Source: Gonapodya sp. JEL0774 (lineage: Eukaryota; Monoblepharomycota; Monoblepharidomycetes; Monoblepharidales; Gonapodyaceae). Taken from it: a DNA stretch of 61,446 nucleotides. The notes under the pieces are model-generated. The model did not search any database. It had not been told where the DNA came from and worked only from the letters and a program-made list of their open reading frames with translations. Of the stretch, positions 1 through 13,187 are shown in pieces. The stretch's first letter is position 1; the number at the start of each line of letters is the position of its first letter. Location of the stretch: NCBI GenBank assembly GCA_027604505.1, contig JADIIX010000135.1, forward strand, positions 1,105 to 62,550, given 5' to 3'. A program made the position numbers and the translations under genes.

Positions 1-139
1 TCTCCCCGCCCTCCCTCTTCCCTCCCCGATCCCCCTCCTTCCCCTTCAATCCCCCTTCCTCTCCCTCTCCCTCTCCTCCCTTCCTCTTCTTCCCGGACTT
101 CTTGCCCCTCAACTGCCTGTCCATCCCATCATCCTCCAT
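1..139 (-). CDS. Possible lysine/glycine-rich CDS running off the left edge
   Basis: A frame opens with ATG at 139 on the minus strand and stays open to the window edge. It encodes a Lys/Gly/Glu-rich stretch (GKKSGKKRKGG, then repeated GEGE and GGK blocks). The plus strand here is almost pure pyrimidine, so the open frame may only reflect composition. Upstream in the same frame there is a stop, so if coding this is a first exon or a complete start. No family is recognisable; treat it as a weak candidate. Confidence 0.2.
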   Translation of the reverse strand, partial: MEDDGMDRQLRGKKSGKKRKGGEGEGEEGGLKGKEGDRGGKREGGE

Positions 140-1498
140 CGCTCCAAATCTCGGTCTCTGATTGGTCCCGGGCTAGTGTGGTGCTGCCTGCGTGCGTGAC
201 GTGAAGACCAGGCTGGCCCTGATCTGGTGGTCAAGAGATAAACCTCGAGAAGGCCACAGCTGACCGCAGCTCTCCCCCAAACCCTCCGCTTACTTTTCAA
301 CCCTCGCTCATTCACGGCACCGTTCCTCACCTTTCCCGTGTCTTGTCGATGTAAATGGCGATAACGGGATTTGTCCAGGGGACGACATCCTGGTCCGATT
401 GGATTGGGAACGTACCATGTATATGTTTCGTTTTCGATTCAGAACAAGAACTACCGACCTGGCGACTTGGCGGTTGTAAAATATAGCTAATTTTGATAAG
501 GTGGGATGGATTCATCCGATCAGGTATGGTGAGAATGGCACGGTCCATGTGCGCGTCCGTCGTCATGCAGAGAGCTCAAATTTCTCCCGCCAGTTTTGGA
601 CCCCTTCAGCCGCACCACAAAGCGATGTATTTAAGTTAGTTTGTTCGGGTGGATCTGACGTGCAATTTGAGCCGTAGATCGCCTGCATCATCCAGGAGAC
701 TGTTTCACATCTCAACATGAGGGGTTCTCAGGCAATCACAGATTTCAGATGTGAAACTTTGCTACGCTCTCAGTTCTCTTTCAATCGGTACAAAAATCAG
801 GCAGCAGCGCAAAGATATTGAGACGCCTATAATAGAAATTTCGAATCGTAAATTTTACGAGACCAACAGATGGATTGCGTCATGGTTGGGTCAGGCAACA
901 AAAAGGCAGGGCAACATCGTTGGCAGTATGCATATGTGCTTCCAAGCACATATATAGTGGGCATCCATTCGACTCCATGGGCTCTTCGTGCTTTGGCACT
1001 ATGGCTAGTTGTCACGCTGATTGCGGGTACGGTGGCATATATGATTGCGACAGCCGATGATGTACAGATGGATGTAGGGGGCGGTCCGAGTGTGTCCTCG
1101 GGAAAGCTCTCGGCATCGCGTGGTGGTATACGAAGGCAAGAATAGAAAGTACACCTTATCAAAAGCCGAGGAGGGGCACGAGGTGAACCGGACCGGGTGC
1201 AACGAAACGTACTGCAAATGAACAATAATCTGTTTAGTAGGGAGATGAAATGGAAGTAGTTCCATCTGTTGGAGTTGGGGGGTCGTGTTGTGGAATCACG
1301 CAATTTTTGGTGTTGTGGTGGTGGGGTACGTTTGAATACGTTCTTCCGATCCTTTTGACCGGATTCAAAATCTGGTCCACGGAATCGCACCGCGTCCGAA
1401 TCCATCAAGGCAATAAAACACGAAGGAAACGCATTCCCGTTTTCTTCGCTTCTACTTTCACTGCGATCGATTGATATTGATCTATCCCGGGCAAACAA
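140..1498. other. No supportable gene
   Basis: Several open frames exist on both strands, the longest on the minus strand between 827 and 1597, but none resembles a known family and none shows a convincing exon series. One plus-strand frame (870-1145) has a hydrophobic stretch (residues about 42-60) that could be a chance membrane-like segment. The part immediately before 1499 must hold the promoter of the reductase gene; no clear TATA element was picked out. Confidence 0.5.
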
Positions 1499-3874
1499 AT
1501 GGCCAAGGAAACCGTCATCGTCACAGGAGCGTCGGGGTACAGTGCGTATGGGATTGGGAGCTGAGTTTTTCCTACCGATGGACTTGATGGTGTACACGCT
1601 GTGTGGCCCGACATCTCGTTGGTCCCCCGTGTCCCTCCCTGACCATCGTCCACCTACACCATCTCAACCCTTCTGACCCCTTCCATCCCCATCTCACCCC
1701 ATCCCACCACCTCCGAACCTCCCACCCTCCACCACACCCCTCTCAACCCACCTCCAAGTCGCTGCCCACGTGTGCCTCGCCTTCCTCACCAACTCGTACC
1801 GCGTCGTGGGCACCGTCCGATCCGAAGACAAGGGCCGGTACCTCACCGACCTGTTCAAGGACTTTGGAGACGCGTTCAGGTACTCGGTCGTCCCCGACAT
1901 GCAGAAGGAGGGCGCCTTCGACGAGGCCGCGAAGGGGTGCCAGGTGGGTTGAAGGAAGGCGGGGGGTGGTGTGCTGGGCAGGAGATGGGGGCGTACGGGA
2001 AAGGAGGCGGTGGGAGGTAGATGGAATCGATTCGAAGTGTGACAAAGAGGACAATCGTGTGGTGTGCGTGCACTTTCACGGATACACGGTGTCCACGAGG
2101 CATTTGGCCACCGGGTCCGTTCGCGGGTTTTGTGGTGGGCACTCTCCTCGCGGGGACCAACATGTCGGTGATTTTGAGTTTTTTTCCTCATTTCACCATA
2201 TCGCTATCTCACCGTTTTGAACGGCCTTGTGTGATTCTTCCGGCTGTTGATCCACCGCTTCGCTGCAAACTGCTCACCGCACATCCCTCTACCCCTCCAA
2301 CAGGGATTCATCCACGTGGCGTCCCCTTTCTTCACTGAAAATATCACCGTAAGTTCAGCTCCCCCAGTCCCACCAGTCACACCCTCTTGCTTCCCCTTGC
2401 CACACCACTTGCTTCTTCACCTTACCTGAATCACCCACACCCACCCGCTTCCAAAACCCCTCGTCCATAGGACCCCCACGCCCAACTCGTCACCCCCGCC
2501 GTCCTAGGCACAACCCACGCCCTCCTCGCCGCGCAAACCGCCGGTGTCCGCCGAGTCGTCGTGACGTCCTCCTTCGCCGCCATCGGGCGTGCCTCCCAGA
2601 GCCTGCCCTACACCTACACCGAAAAGGACTGGAACACCGACTCGCTCGAGCTGGCCGTGCCTACGTACCAGACCAGTAAGACAAGGGCGGAAAAGGCAGC
2701 GTGGGAGTTTGTTGAGGGGAGGAGGCCGGGGTTTGATTTGGTGACCATGAATCCGCCACGTAAGTTGGAGAGCCCGGGGGCGGGTTTGGGGAGAGGGGGG
2801 GTTGGCGAGGGAGGAGGATGGAGGGATGGTGGAACGAAAAATCGGTGGCATGAGATGGGTTAAGGTTTGGCGACCGGCAGAACGGACGAGGCGTGTTTGG
2901 CGTTAATGAATACGAATCGCGGGGTGATCAGCAGAAGGCTCTCTGGTCGCGTGGGCTTGGTGATCGTCAAGGGCGTGTGTCTCCCTCCACGCATGTGCTC
3001 CGCAGTCCAACCAACCCACACTTGATCCTGCCACCCACGCGCGTACCGTTCTCTAACCCCCAACGGCCCTTACCCGACATGCTCCCCTTCGTTTTCACCC
3101 GCCACACCTCCCCGCAGTGGTTGTCGGCCCCACCATCCATTCCACCTCCGTCACGTCGCTCAACACTTCCATGAACTACTTGCTCAGGTACGTCTCGGGG
3201 TACCACAAGGTGCCCCAGGCGGGCGGGATCGGATACGTGCACGTCAAGGGTGAGTGTCGTCGTCGTGTGTGGGCGATGGGGACGAGTGCAGGTCGTGGTG
3301 GTTTGTGGCATGGTTGTACAGTGCCTGTGTTTGTGCTGACTCGACGCATGTGTTGTTCGGGCAGATTTGGCCCTGGCCCACGTGAGAGCATTTGAGCGGC
3401 CCGAAGCGGGTGGGCAGAGATTCCTCGTTGGGGAGGGTACGCACACTTGGCAGGAGGTGAGTGACGTCACCTGATTCGCTTGTAGCGATTTTGAGTGCGG
3501 GAAGAGTCCTCATCACGTACGCGTTGCTCGGTACCACCACGTCACTGCACTGCCACGGCGCCACCTACCGCGCGCTCCACACCACGTGCGGCCAAACACC
3601 CTTCCCATCGCCCGCCTCCCACACTCACACCCTGTACCAGCTCTGTGACGTGATCCGCGCCGAGTTCCCTGAGCTCCGCAGCACGGTCCCGGAAGGCACA
3701 CCGGGCCAGTACGTGCCGCAGGCTGTTCTGGACAACACCAAGGCGCGTACGACGCTGGGGATCGAGTTTGTGGACTTCAAGACCATGGTGAAGGAGTCGG
3801 TGGTGGATTGTTTGGAGATTTTGAAGAAGGGGGGCCACGCGGTCGGGGCGGGGGCGGATGCGGGGGACGTGTGA
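1499..3874 (+). CDS. Gre2 / dihydroflavonol-reductase-like NAD(P)-dependent SDR
   Basis: This is an extended short-chain dehydrogenase/reductase of the dihydroflavonol-4-reductase / yeast Gre2 (methylglyoxal and ketone reductase) type, expected to be cytosolic and to use NADPH to reduce aldehydes or ketones. I read seven exons: 1499-1541, 1759-1943, 2304-2348, 2471-2759, 3118-3249, 3365-3456 and 3641-3874. They join in frame at GT-AG sites to 1,020 bases, 339 residues, the usual family length. The start is the first in-frame ATG, directly followed by the nucleotide-binding motif GASGYIAAH (residues about 9-17, first glycine of the GxxGxxA/G pattern included). The active site is visible as VVVTSSFAAIG (Ser about 124-125) and YQTSK (Tyr157, Lys161). 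The introns, not the exons, carry the C-rich low-complexity sequence. The physiological substrate cannot be told from sequence. Confidence 0.87.
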
Positions 3875-4273
3875 GGGAGGGTGCAGATCACTTTCGGGGT
3901 GGGGGTGGGGGTTGAACGACGGCGTGCGGTACCGACAGATGAACTGCGATTAGATAAACTAGAGAAGACGGTTTGTTTCTTGTGTGAATAGAGTTCGTGT
4001 TTCTATTACATTCTTACCACGCGTTGCCCAGTAATAAGGAACCAGGCGAGCAGAACCTGGTGGAAGTTCCACTCACTTCGCATCGTAACTGATAAAACCC
4101 AAGACGGAACCGCTGCCCATCCTCAACGGCAAAGAAAAGACTCCGGCAATCGCAAATTGAGCGCGATTTGACGGCAATCCTACACAACTGCTTTGCAAGA
4201 GCGAACGACGGACTTGCTGACCTGTCAGCGGCACAACTGACGCCGGACCGCCAAACCGAACAACGAACAAGCA

Positions 4274-7200
4274 ATGAACGGCCTTTCAGACGCAGATCTC
4301 GAGGAGTTTGACGACTTTGTGGACGAATACAGTGCGTTGAACGGCTGCTGGGGTCGACGGAGCGCCAGAGCTTTGGTGTCCTCGCCGTCGCCGCACGCCA
4401 ACGCCATCTGAACGCCAACGCCGCTCACCTCCCTATCCTCCGTTGCTTAGCCTCTAAACTGAATGCAATAATGGAAGGAAAGTTTACCGAAGACGATCTG
4501 AAGGACCTGGAGAAAGATGTCCAGAAAAGGACTGGCGGCACAGAGGCTGCTAGCGTCGCGGGAAACACGGCAGAGAAGGTACGTGGAACGATGTATTCGA
4601 GCTGCAGCTTTGCAGAATCAACTCTCTGAAGTTACCCTCTGTCTCATCATCCCTCGACGTAACCGTTTCCAAGTCTGCTGCTGTTTCAAACCCGTCTTCG
4701 CCATTGAAACCGAAAACGAAGTCCGACCCCCTCGACTACTCGAAATGGAACTCCATCAATGCAACCGACGATGACGATGATTCTCAGTCCTCGAACGCTA
4801 AGCCCAAGCCTCAAGCCAATTCAAAATCCACTTCCAGCCCCCAAATACCGGTCTCCGAGCGTCGGCGCGTTGCCGCCGCAAACTTCGTCGATAGCATCAA
4901 GACCCGTGTGCGTGAAGAGTCGCAAAGGTACCGAGATAACGCTGCCGTGCTGTTCAAGCAGGCAAAGTACGCGGAGGCCGTCAAAGAATACCAAGCCGCG
5001 ATAGATGTATGCGAGAGGCCACCTCAATCGCTTATGAAGCCACAGTCCACCAGTGCGGACAATTTGATGAAAGGTTCCGAAACCCGCACGGCTAATGGCG
5101 CCATCGACCTGTCCGTTCCGATCGGTCTGGCAGCTTTATCCCCTTCCGCAACTACCACCTATGCCATCCCTGTCGATCCACTCCTGCACACGAACCTCAG
5201 TCTTTGTCACTTCCGCCTGAGTAACTACCTGCTCTCGATCCACCATGCCTCTCTCGCCATAGCGCTCGACCCGACGTGTGTTAAGGCGTGGTGGAGGAGG
5301 TGCGAGGCCCACAAGGCTCTAGGGGAGCTGGAGTCGGCATTGGAAAACGCAAAGGAGGTGGTGAAGCTGGTTGAAATGGAAGTCAAGGGTGGTGAGGTAG
5401 GGGCCTCGATTGCCGAGTCGGAAGCGGCTCAGGCAGGAACTGCAGGGTCAAAGAGAGCCGGAGCGGGAGCAAGCTTTTCGCAATCATGCAGTACTGTCAC
5501 TCTGGACTCTGCTCGCCGACTCGCCCGTACGCTCGAGCTCGCATTGGCAGACCAGGCCGCTGTCGCATCTGGGTCCGCGAACATATCACTGGGCCAAGAA
5601 AAAACCCTCGCCAATCTAGTCGATCTGTTTTGTACGAGAATCACATCGACAGCATCGGGGAGCTCGAACTCAAGCTCCGATGCTCAGCGCACAGTGGCAG
5701 GCACTGCCCTCGCATCTGCTCTAATCGACTCCACCCCCGCTGCCACCTTGTTCCGTGCGCGTGGTGGTTTTGACCGTCTTCTATCCCCCTCCATATTTAA
5801 CGCTACTACTGCTCAGTACGTCCTGCCTGTACTTGTGGCGGCCGTGAGCGACTGCCCCGCCAACAAAAGGGAGTTGGCAAAGCATTTGGCAACGATAGTG
5901 GAGGTTATGCGAGCCGCGAAAGAAGATCCAAAGGCCGCGACAGATCTTAGGATGGCAAGCTACGGTGTGAAGTTGATTGGACTGTGTGTGCAAGAAGAGG
6001 TGTTTGTAGATGCTCTCGTTGGACAGGCACCGTTGATACCACCTGCGTCTGGAACCCCCTCGCTCACAGCCACCGCCTCGGATTTGTTCCTTGTTTCACT
6101 TCTCTCCCTTGTACGACATCCTCTCCCCACCAAATCCTCACTCGACCGCACCATGACTCCACTGGCATGTGATGTGCCGACGGAGATTATGGTAATTTTC
6201 GGTCTCATCGCTCCACGTTGGATTGCGAGGTCCCCGCAAAGGGCGAAGGAGGTCATCGGCGCTTTTGCTTCGGTGGTGCAGGGGAGTAAGGCTGTAAAGG
6301 ATGGGGAGGCCGAGAAGCGGGACAGAAAAGTTGCCGCGGTGAGGTATGCGGCGATGGTGACTGGTGCCATGGACAAGCTCAAGGGATCTGCTGGTGCAGT
6401 GTCCGCAGAAACTTGGACGCGCTTGGTTCGCGCGGCGACGTTTGTCATCCGATGCGAAACCGAAGCCGATCCCGAGGCTTGGCACGAGTCTTCAGTTGTG
6501 CTGGACTGCCTCGCAGTGGTGGCCAACGCCGTCACACTCGCCTCCGCGGCAATAGTAGATTCGGCAGACGATGATCACGTGGAAGGGTCGGCCGTTTTGG
6601 TCGCTTCCCTGATAGCGATATTGCGTGCCGCGCTATCAAAACCGGACGTGGACCCTTGCACATTTACTGAATCGTTTAGCAGGACAATGCTGGTCCTGTC
6701 AAAACTTGCTAAGAACCAGCGCTCCGTGCTGGAGCTGGCATTTATTGATGATGCCTGGGAAATCCTCGGACCTCGTCTCGCCAAAATCCTACAGCTGCGT
6801 GGTGGTCATATTGCCTCCCCTGGAGGGGACGATTCTGTCGAAGCAAGCTTGGCTGACAGAGTCCTTCGTATCGTTGCGGGATACCTCTCCCCTGTGGATA
6901 CTGGTGAGCTCTCGACTCGAGTCCGAGCATGGGAGGTCCTGGGTGGTTTGGAGGGCCTCGTTCGCTGTGCGGAGGGAGAGCTAGCGAGGTTTGAGGCACA
7001 CAAAACAGAGGTCAGATCGAGAAGAGGCTGGGACGCAGCATCAAAACTGCGATTCGGGGAGGAAGAAGGAAGGGTTATCGGACATGTTGCTTGGTGTTTG
7101 GGAGAATGCGCGAAAGATGGTGAGCTGAACTAATTTTGTTTATGGGTCTATCGTGACATCGATTTTACGTACGTCGTTCACCATCTCCTTTATCGTAGTC

Positions 7201-7470
7201 AAGTACGCAGGTAAACTCTACAGCCTGGGAGCTGTAGAACCTTTGCTCAGCCTGCTCCGTGTTGTGCACGATAACGCGGTTCAGAAGAATTTAGCTATTG
7301 CTGTGGGAAGGTTGTGTTCTGATGGTGAGTCACTCTAGTGTGTTGATTCGTATTGATCTTATGAACTTGAAATCACTTACAATTTTGCAGTCAAAGCCCG
7401 CGATCGAGTTCGTGAACTGAAGGGATTCGAACTACTTACCTCCTTGAGCAGTAAAGTGGTTAAGAAATGA
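4274..7470 (+). CDS. TTC12: TTC12-like TPR-armadillo protein (dynein arm assembly)
   Basis: Four or five exons give about 967 residues. Start ATG 4274, then a second exon from 4451 ending near 4578, a long exon from about 4608 to 7119, then 7199-7324 and 7391-7470. The border around 4579-4607 is the only uncertain one, because the frame requires an unusually short intron. An acidic N-terminus leads into a TPR block (YRDNAAVLFKQAKYAEAVKE, then LHTNLSLCHFRLSNYL and DPTCVKAWWRRCEAHKAL), followed by a long helical armadillo-like region. The C-terminus (LAIAVGRLCSD, then RDRVRELKGFELL) matches in kind the end of animal TTC12. Animal TTC12 is a cytoplasmic factor for axonemal dynein arm assembly, so a role in zoospore flagella is the natural inference. 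Relative to about 700 residues in human TTC12 this protein is longer, with low-complexity Ser/Ala segments after the TPRs. Its 3' end faces the paralogue, with 213 bases between stop codons. Confidence 0.75.
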
Positions 7471-7683
7471 CGGTTATGGGGGAAAACTCGCTTATCATAT
7501 AAAATTGTTTGTGACTATGCTGAATGTTTACAATACAGAATGCTTCGAATGGATCTGAGCTGCATCGAGTTCAGCACCTTGCTAGGTGCTCAGATAAATG
7601 TCGACTGTATCGCCATTTGACCGCCTTGTGATCAGTGGACATTAACCCGCTAGCTTTCATGAGAGAATCATGTCTTTGTGCAC

Positions 7684-10600
7684 TCACCGCACGTTCTCAC
7701 GTAGAAGGCTATACCTTTGCCGAACCTCATTGGAAGTCGGCTCCTCCTGAGGGCCAAATTTAGACCTGCTCTGCAGCGAGGACTGAATTTCCTCCAAAGA
7801 GTTTTCCGACACTTCCACCGAGAGAAGTGCCAATAGATCGTCGAACCACTTCTTCAAGGTTTGTTACCGGTCATGTATGTATCCAAGAGCGACTCTATGG
7901 TCGACCGATCAAGCAACGGAAACATGATCTCCACTCACAAGATGTTCCTCCTCTAAATGTTCAGCTAACCGTGTGTGCTCCATGTCACCAACTGTTCCTT
8001 TGATTTCAGATTGGCTTTTTCGCAATCGCGTAGCGATAGCAGCTTCCTCAACCGCTGATCTGAATCGCAAGGAATCAAGCATAACTTGCCGGAGTTCCTT
8101 TCCCACCAGTCTTGTTACGGCGGCTAGCGCCGAGAAAGCTGCTGGAATAAACTTAGAGTGAATTTGAGAGAGCTTCAAAAATAAATGAACCAGTCGTGAA
8201 CACTCTCCGAATCCAAATGTTATACGTCACGTACGAAATGGAAGTGCTCACAGCTTTGCAGACCGCCTCCCAGACATCAAGCATGACTATCTGATTTTCA
8301 ATATCAATCTCAACATGGATTCTGTTGGCAGCATCAATTGAACGGGTGATATCTCCTATTCGAGCCACGAGGGCGCCTGATAAGGTAGGAGCTTGTGCAG
8401 TATCCGACTCTCGCATAAGAGCCGCCAGAGATTTTAAAACTTCAATCATTTGCTTTGCGTCAATACTTCCTGAAGCTTTAAACTTTTTGGCGATGAGAGT
8501 GATTGCAGCTAGGAAGAGTTCTCGATTCTTTTGAACCTGTTCTTGCGACATCTCACACAAGGTGGCCAACAGTCGAGACACCAAGTATGAGTCAATGCTA
8601 CAGTCACCACCGTCTAGTTCTGCAAGAACGGCGACGAGACCGAGCGAACCAATGCAATCAGCGCTTGATATGGATTTTCCGATTTCAAGAAGAGCTAGGT
8701 GAGTCGCTACAAGACCGACTTGAAATTTAGTCACCCCGACTCATAAGATCGCGTCTGCAATGATTCGTACCTCGGGAAGCATCAATCTTCAAGGAAGCGT
8801 CTGATCTATAAAATGAACAAAACTCTTGACGACAAGCGAGGCTATGTATTAACCTGCATGCAGATGCCAACACAAACTCCTCTGTGCCTTTGGGTCCTTG
8901 TTCATCAACAGAAATTTCAACAACGTTTTTCATGGCTCCTGCTAAATCAACCATCTGCTGTGTTTGTAGCAACGTTTTCTTCTCAGAGCACTCGATTGCC
9001 CGAATTAGCACATCGGCGCATCCAGCCATTTTTCTTCGCGACTTTGCCGAGGAGTGTAGACCAAACTCGTAATCTTTTGCAAGCATCCTCGCTATCGTCA
9101 TTCCCGCACGCCAGTTCACGTGTTGAGTGCCGTCGGGTACTGAATTGACATCATACACCCAAACTTCAAGTGCTCGTTTCAGAACTCCATCAATTCCAGA
9201 ATCTGCTGGTGCTGTGTCGGAGAGGTAGATTAGCCATGCGGCAATGTCGCCGATTGGGTGTGTTTCCAAGTTGGACTGTGTGAAAGCAAAGTCTTTGGCC
9301 ATGTGCTCGATGGAGGCTGTTGATAAAAGGAGACGATGCAATAGACGGAGGATAGGACGATGGTGTGGTGGATTGTAAACTGTGACGTGATGACCGTTGT
9401 GATTTTCCAGATTTTCGAAATCACGCAAATACCCACGGACAATGCCTCTTGTCGTAGCTTGAACTAATTCGTGATGCTAGTACGAGTCACCAGTGTGTCA
9501 GCGCTTCTGCCCTGATGCGAAATGCGCCAGCAAGAAACTCACCGCTACGATCCAAACAGCGGCAACAGCCATTGCTTCCCCAACGTTTACATCCAACCCA
9601 GTGATCTGAGTTCGCTCTCTGGCTATTATTGCACCCGTTCCTGTTGTTGTCTCTGATATCGAAATGATTTCCCCTGCCAACTTATGGGCCTCACCAGCGC
9701 CAAGCGTGCTGTCCCCACACAGGAGACGTGTGACCAGTGTAATTATTAAAGCGCGAATGGCAGACAGTGTAAGGGGCCGTGAGACTAAGGTGCCGAACTG
9801 AGACACTGGGAAAAGCAGATTGCAGTGAATCTATAGGCTCGCTCAACCACTTGAGAGTTGTCTTACCTTGCGCAAAGACCTCCCACGAAAGATCACCCAG
9901 AAGCCGAGGTACGACACGGTTTGAGCCAATCCGCAAAAACTCACTGCATGCGTGAATGGGATCACGAAGTGGCAGTGGGGCGGTGGATGAATAACTCTGA
10001 AAAACAAGTGACCTTTTTGATGGAAGTTTCGTAAAGGCAACTGGATAGGCTGTTGCAAACTCAAAGAATCCAGAGGATACTGCAAATAAAAGTGTATCAA
10101 GGAACCTGTTGGGGGGATTGATTGTTCACAAGTAACAAAAGCGTACCAAGCTTGATCGTTAAGGAATCAACAAGGCAGCAACGCGATGACGCTTTCTGGG
10201 AAGAGTGATTGATTTCAAGGGAGAGTGCCGCTGAAAGAAGGTCAAAGACATCAGCAGGCAATGGAACTGGAACAGTGGGAATGGCGGAACGGAATGAAGT
10301 GTTGGAGGTTAAGGTGACCATTCGCTTCGGAGTGCAAGAAATATGATTTGCAAACTCTGGCGCAAAAATATTAAAGTGAGTTGTATACTCACAATCAGAA
10401 AAGGTAATACCACTAGATCAATGGTGCTGACCACCAAACGTTCTAGGTGAGTTTGTAAGTCTTCTCCAAGGCACATCATCAAAGTGCCTCTTTCGCCTGA
10501 TGGTGACATAGATGCAGAGGAGGTTGATGACTTTTCCGACAAGAGCGCCAAGAGAATCTTGAGATAGTAGAATGCTGGATGCACATGACTGAGATCAACA

Positions 10601-13187
10601 AGGACCGCCGAAGCAAGGGATGACGTCACACGTGACCATCAGAGTACCTACCGGCAATCGTCCACACCAGATCTAAGTCCCCAACATTCCACTCCTCGAT
10701 CATAAGCTTTCCTATTCTGTCCATCTCCTCTTTACCCAAGGCGAGCAACCTCGCGCCGAGTTCCGTGACTTGCACTTGGAGCAACCTTTCCATGATACTC
10801 ACCGTTGTCGGGAAATCTCCATCTTTCATCCTTACCGTAATCTGGAACAACGCAAATATTGGGTAGAGCGTATCATGTACTTGAGTAGCGAGGTCACTTC
10901 TGATAGCAGTGACTTGATTCAGTAATTGAGCAAGTTCAGTCGGTCTTGCGCGACGAGCCAAAAGTACGTCCGGGGAGTTTATGCGACAGATCAGATCTAA
11001 AGAAATGCTCTCTAGATCCTCTTTTTGATGAGATGATGGGAGATATGAGTTGAGATCATCGGTTCAAGCGAGTTCCATACCCACTGATTATATCACAGCA
11101 GCGTTCTTTCAGGCTTTGGACAATTGCTCGTGTCTCCGATATTGAGATTCGCCCCTCCATGCAGGATGAGAGCGTTTATGCAAAGTTGAGCAGTGCCTAC
11201 TCCGTTTCCGGTGTCGAAGGGAAAGAACTGAAAAACAAAACAATATCTCTGTATTCTTAATGATGAAAGTCTATGTATGCGTAGCACTGCTTTTGCAAGT
11301 AGTTTCAACTAATGTTGTAAATAAACTTGGTCGCTCTTGGTTTGCACGGCAACTGAACATATTTAAAGGGGGTACTGCCACTCAAATCTGGATATTGAAG
11401 AAACGTCTTGGCATCGCAGTCCAAGGTAGTACGTATATCATTTGCACTCTCCAGCTCTCCCAACTCCAGCGTAAACACCATCACTGAACAACAGACAGTT
11501 GTTCCCGGTTCAGATCCCCAACAGCTTCCAAGAAAGAACTTTCTTTCACTGCACGCGCGACAACTTTTGCAATCATGGCCGAAGTCGTGATATCGTACGA
11601 CTTGAATGCTTCTCCGCGCAGGATACCAGTTAACTGGCCAGCATACCGCCCTAACTCTCGAGTGTTTGTCGAGTCACCAAGCGCAGCGAGTATCACTGGA
11701 AGAATGTGTGGCGCAGTCACGGAGTTGAACAACGGCAGTGTCAGCAGACGGTCGAAACCACCAAAGGCCCGGAAAGCAACACTGAAGCGTGGATCCGAGC
11801 CAACGTGTTGAGCCAAGGCAGCGGATGCTCGTTCACAGTGAGCTGGATCAGCCGGCTGGCAGCGAACAAGTAGTGAAGTCAGGAGGTTGAGCAACGTCTC
11901 CAATTTCTTTGTGTCGTGAGCGGAGACTGTGCTGATGATTTCTATATTTTTTTGAGAGTCGGATATGGCCGTACGGAGAGAAGAGATCAGTCGACGCACA
12001 TCATACTGCGTAAAGCCAAATTTTGAGAAAGCGGGGCTAGGGGCGCGGCCTGTGGGTGATGTCGGTGTGGTTGGTGACATTGGGTCCGGCGAACTGGCGA
12101 GGCCACGATTGGTGATAGAGTGCTCATTGAAGGCCTCGGCAGCTTCCGGTACCCCCACAAGCTCCTTTGTGACCTGTTCGTAGATCCTATCCTGTGTCCA
12201 TTGTTCCAGAAGGTAACCGCACATTTCTGCGTCCGCGAGGGCATCCTCCAAATGCCACATGGATCGCTTTGCGTGCGCCCGAATCCACCAGGTTTTGAGA
12301 CAGCTTGGATCGACTTCGAGAGCACGCGTGGTGCATTGTACAGCTGCAGAATGGTCACCAAGTCGTGCGTGACAGAGTGCTGCGTTTGTGAACAGTACGG
12401 GGTCGATGGGGATGAGAACAGTTGACACTCTGGGTGGAAGGAGGTCATACTGATCTGTGTGAGTGCTTGACGAAGTGTTGTACGTGAGACCGGAGGGAGA
12501 CCTTGTAATCTTAGCCAAATCGAGGGATTGTGATTTCCTCAGTCCAATGCTCCCTTGCTCCTCCGCGGTCTTGGTGCCACCAGTACATGCCTCAATTGCA
12601 TGCATGTACTCTACCAATGCAGCAGCGTGTTTGCCTGCCCGGAAGAAATCTGCACCCCGGGCCCGATGTCGTCCGCAACGTTCTGTTGCCTTTATCTTTG
12701 CGATCCGGGCTTCATCCTCTTCTTTCCGACGACGTGCCTCTTCCAGTACTTCTGGTGTAGGTAAAATGACTGGTTTGCTTGCGGAAATTGACAGGTGTCG
12801 CGGCTTCTTTCCACCTGACGGGGGCGGCGCAGGACGTGAAATTGCCACGAGCTGGGCGTAGGAAAGGGAGTCCCACGGAGTCGAATCGAAGGAGTAAACC
12901 TAATTAAATAGAGAGTTCGAAATGTCGCTTGTCCACTAATCACGTCCAGTCCAATTGGGAAAGAGAAAACATAACGCCGGCGTCTGGAAGGGGAGCGCAG
13001 GGTAACGCAGTAGCCCTGTACGCTGGGTCCTTGCGCTCTCTCTGCAAGAAAAAAACATGTTGCCATCACTGACCTTGCTACTGGACTGCCTCTTGGTGCT
13101 GGTTTTGGATTTGGCGGAAGATTTGTTTGATGCGTTGAACAGCGTGGTGACGCTTCTTTGCATTCCGCGCTCCTTGACAGACGGCAT
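7684..13187 (-). CDS. TTC12-like TPR-armadillo paralogue
   Basis: A heavily spliced minus-strand gene. Proposed start ATG 13187 (residues MPSVKERGM), a linking exon reading STPWDSLSYAQLVAI just before 12848, then a long exon to about 11485. Further coding blocks lie near 11400-11100, 10990-10640, 10600-10100, 10090-9870, 9806-9540, 9470-8850, 8790-8230, 8180-7920 and 7865-7684 (stop at 7684-7686). The TPR region (GRHRARGADFFRAGKHAAAL, LFTNAALCHARLGDHSAAV, DPSCLKTWWIRAHAKRS) is followed by armadillo-like helices. The segment FRAFGGFDRLLTLPLFN aligns with FRARGGFDRLLSPSIFN of the neighbouring TTC12 gene, and HILPVILAALGDS with YVLPVLVAAVSDC, so the two are paralogues. The C-terminal end is different from TTC12. 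Being beyond the paralogue's length and so divergent, its function may have shifted. Several exon borders, especially between 11480 and 11090, are uncertain. Confidence 0.75.

Noticed and set aside
870-1145. Plus-strand open frame with a hydrophobic stretch
   Set aside because: It is short and unspliced, lacks recognisable homology and is surrounded by equally long random frames.
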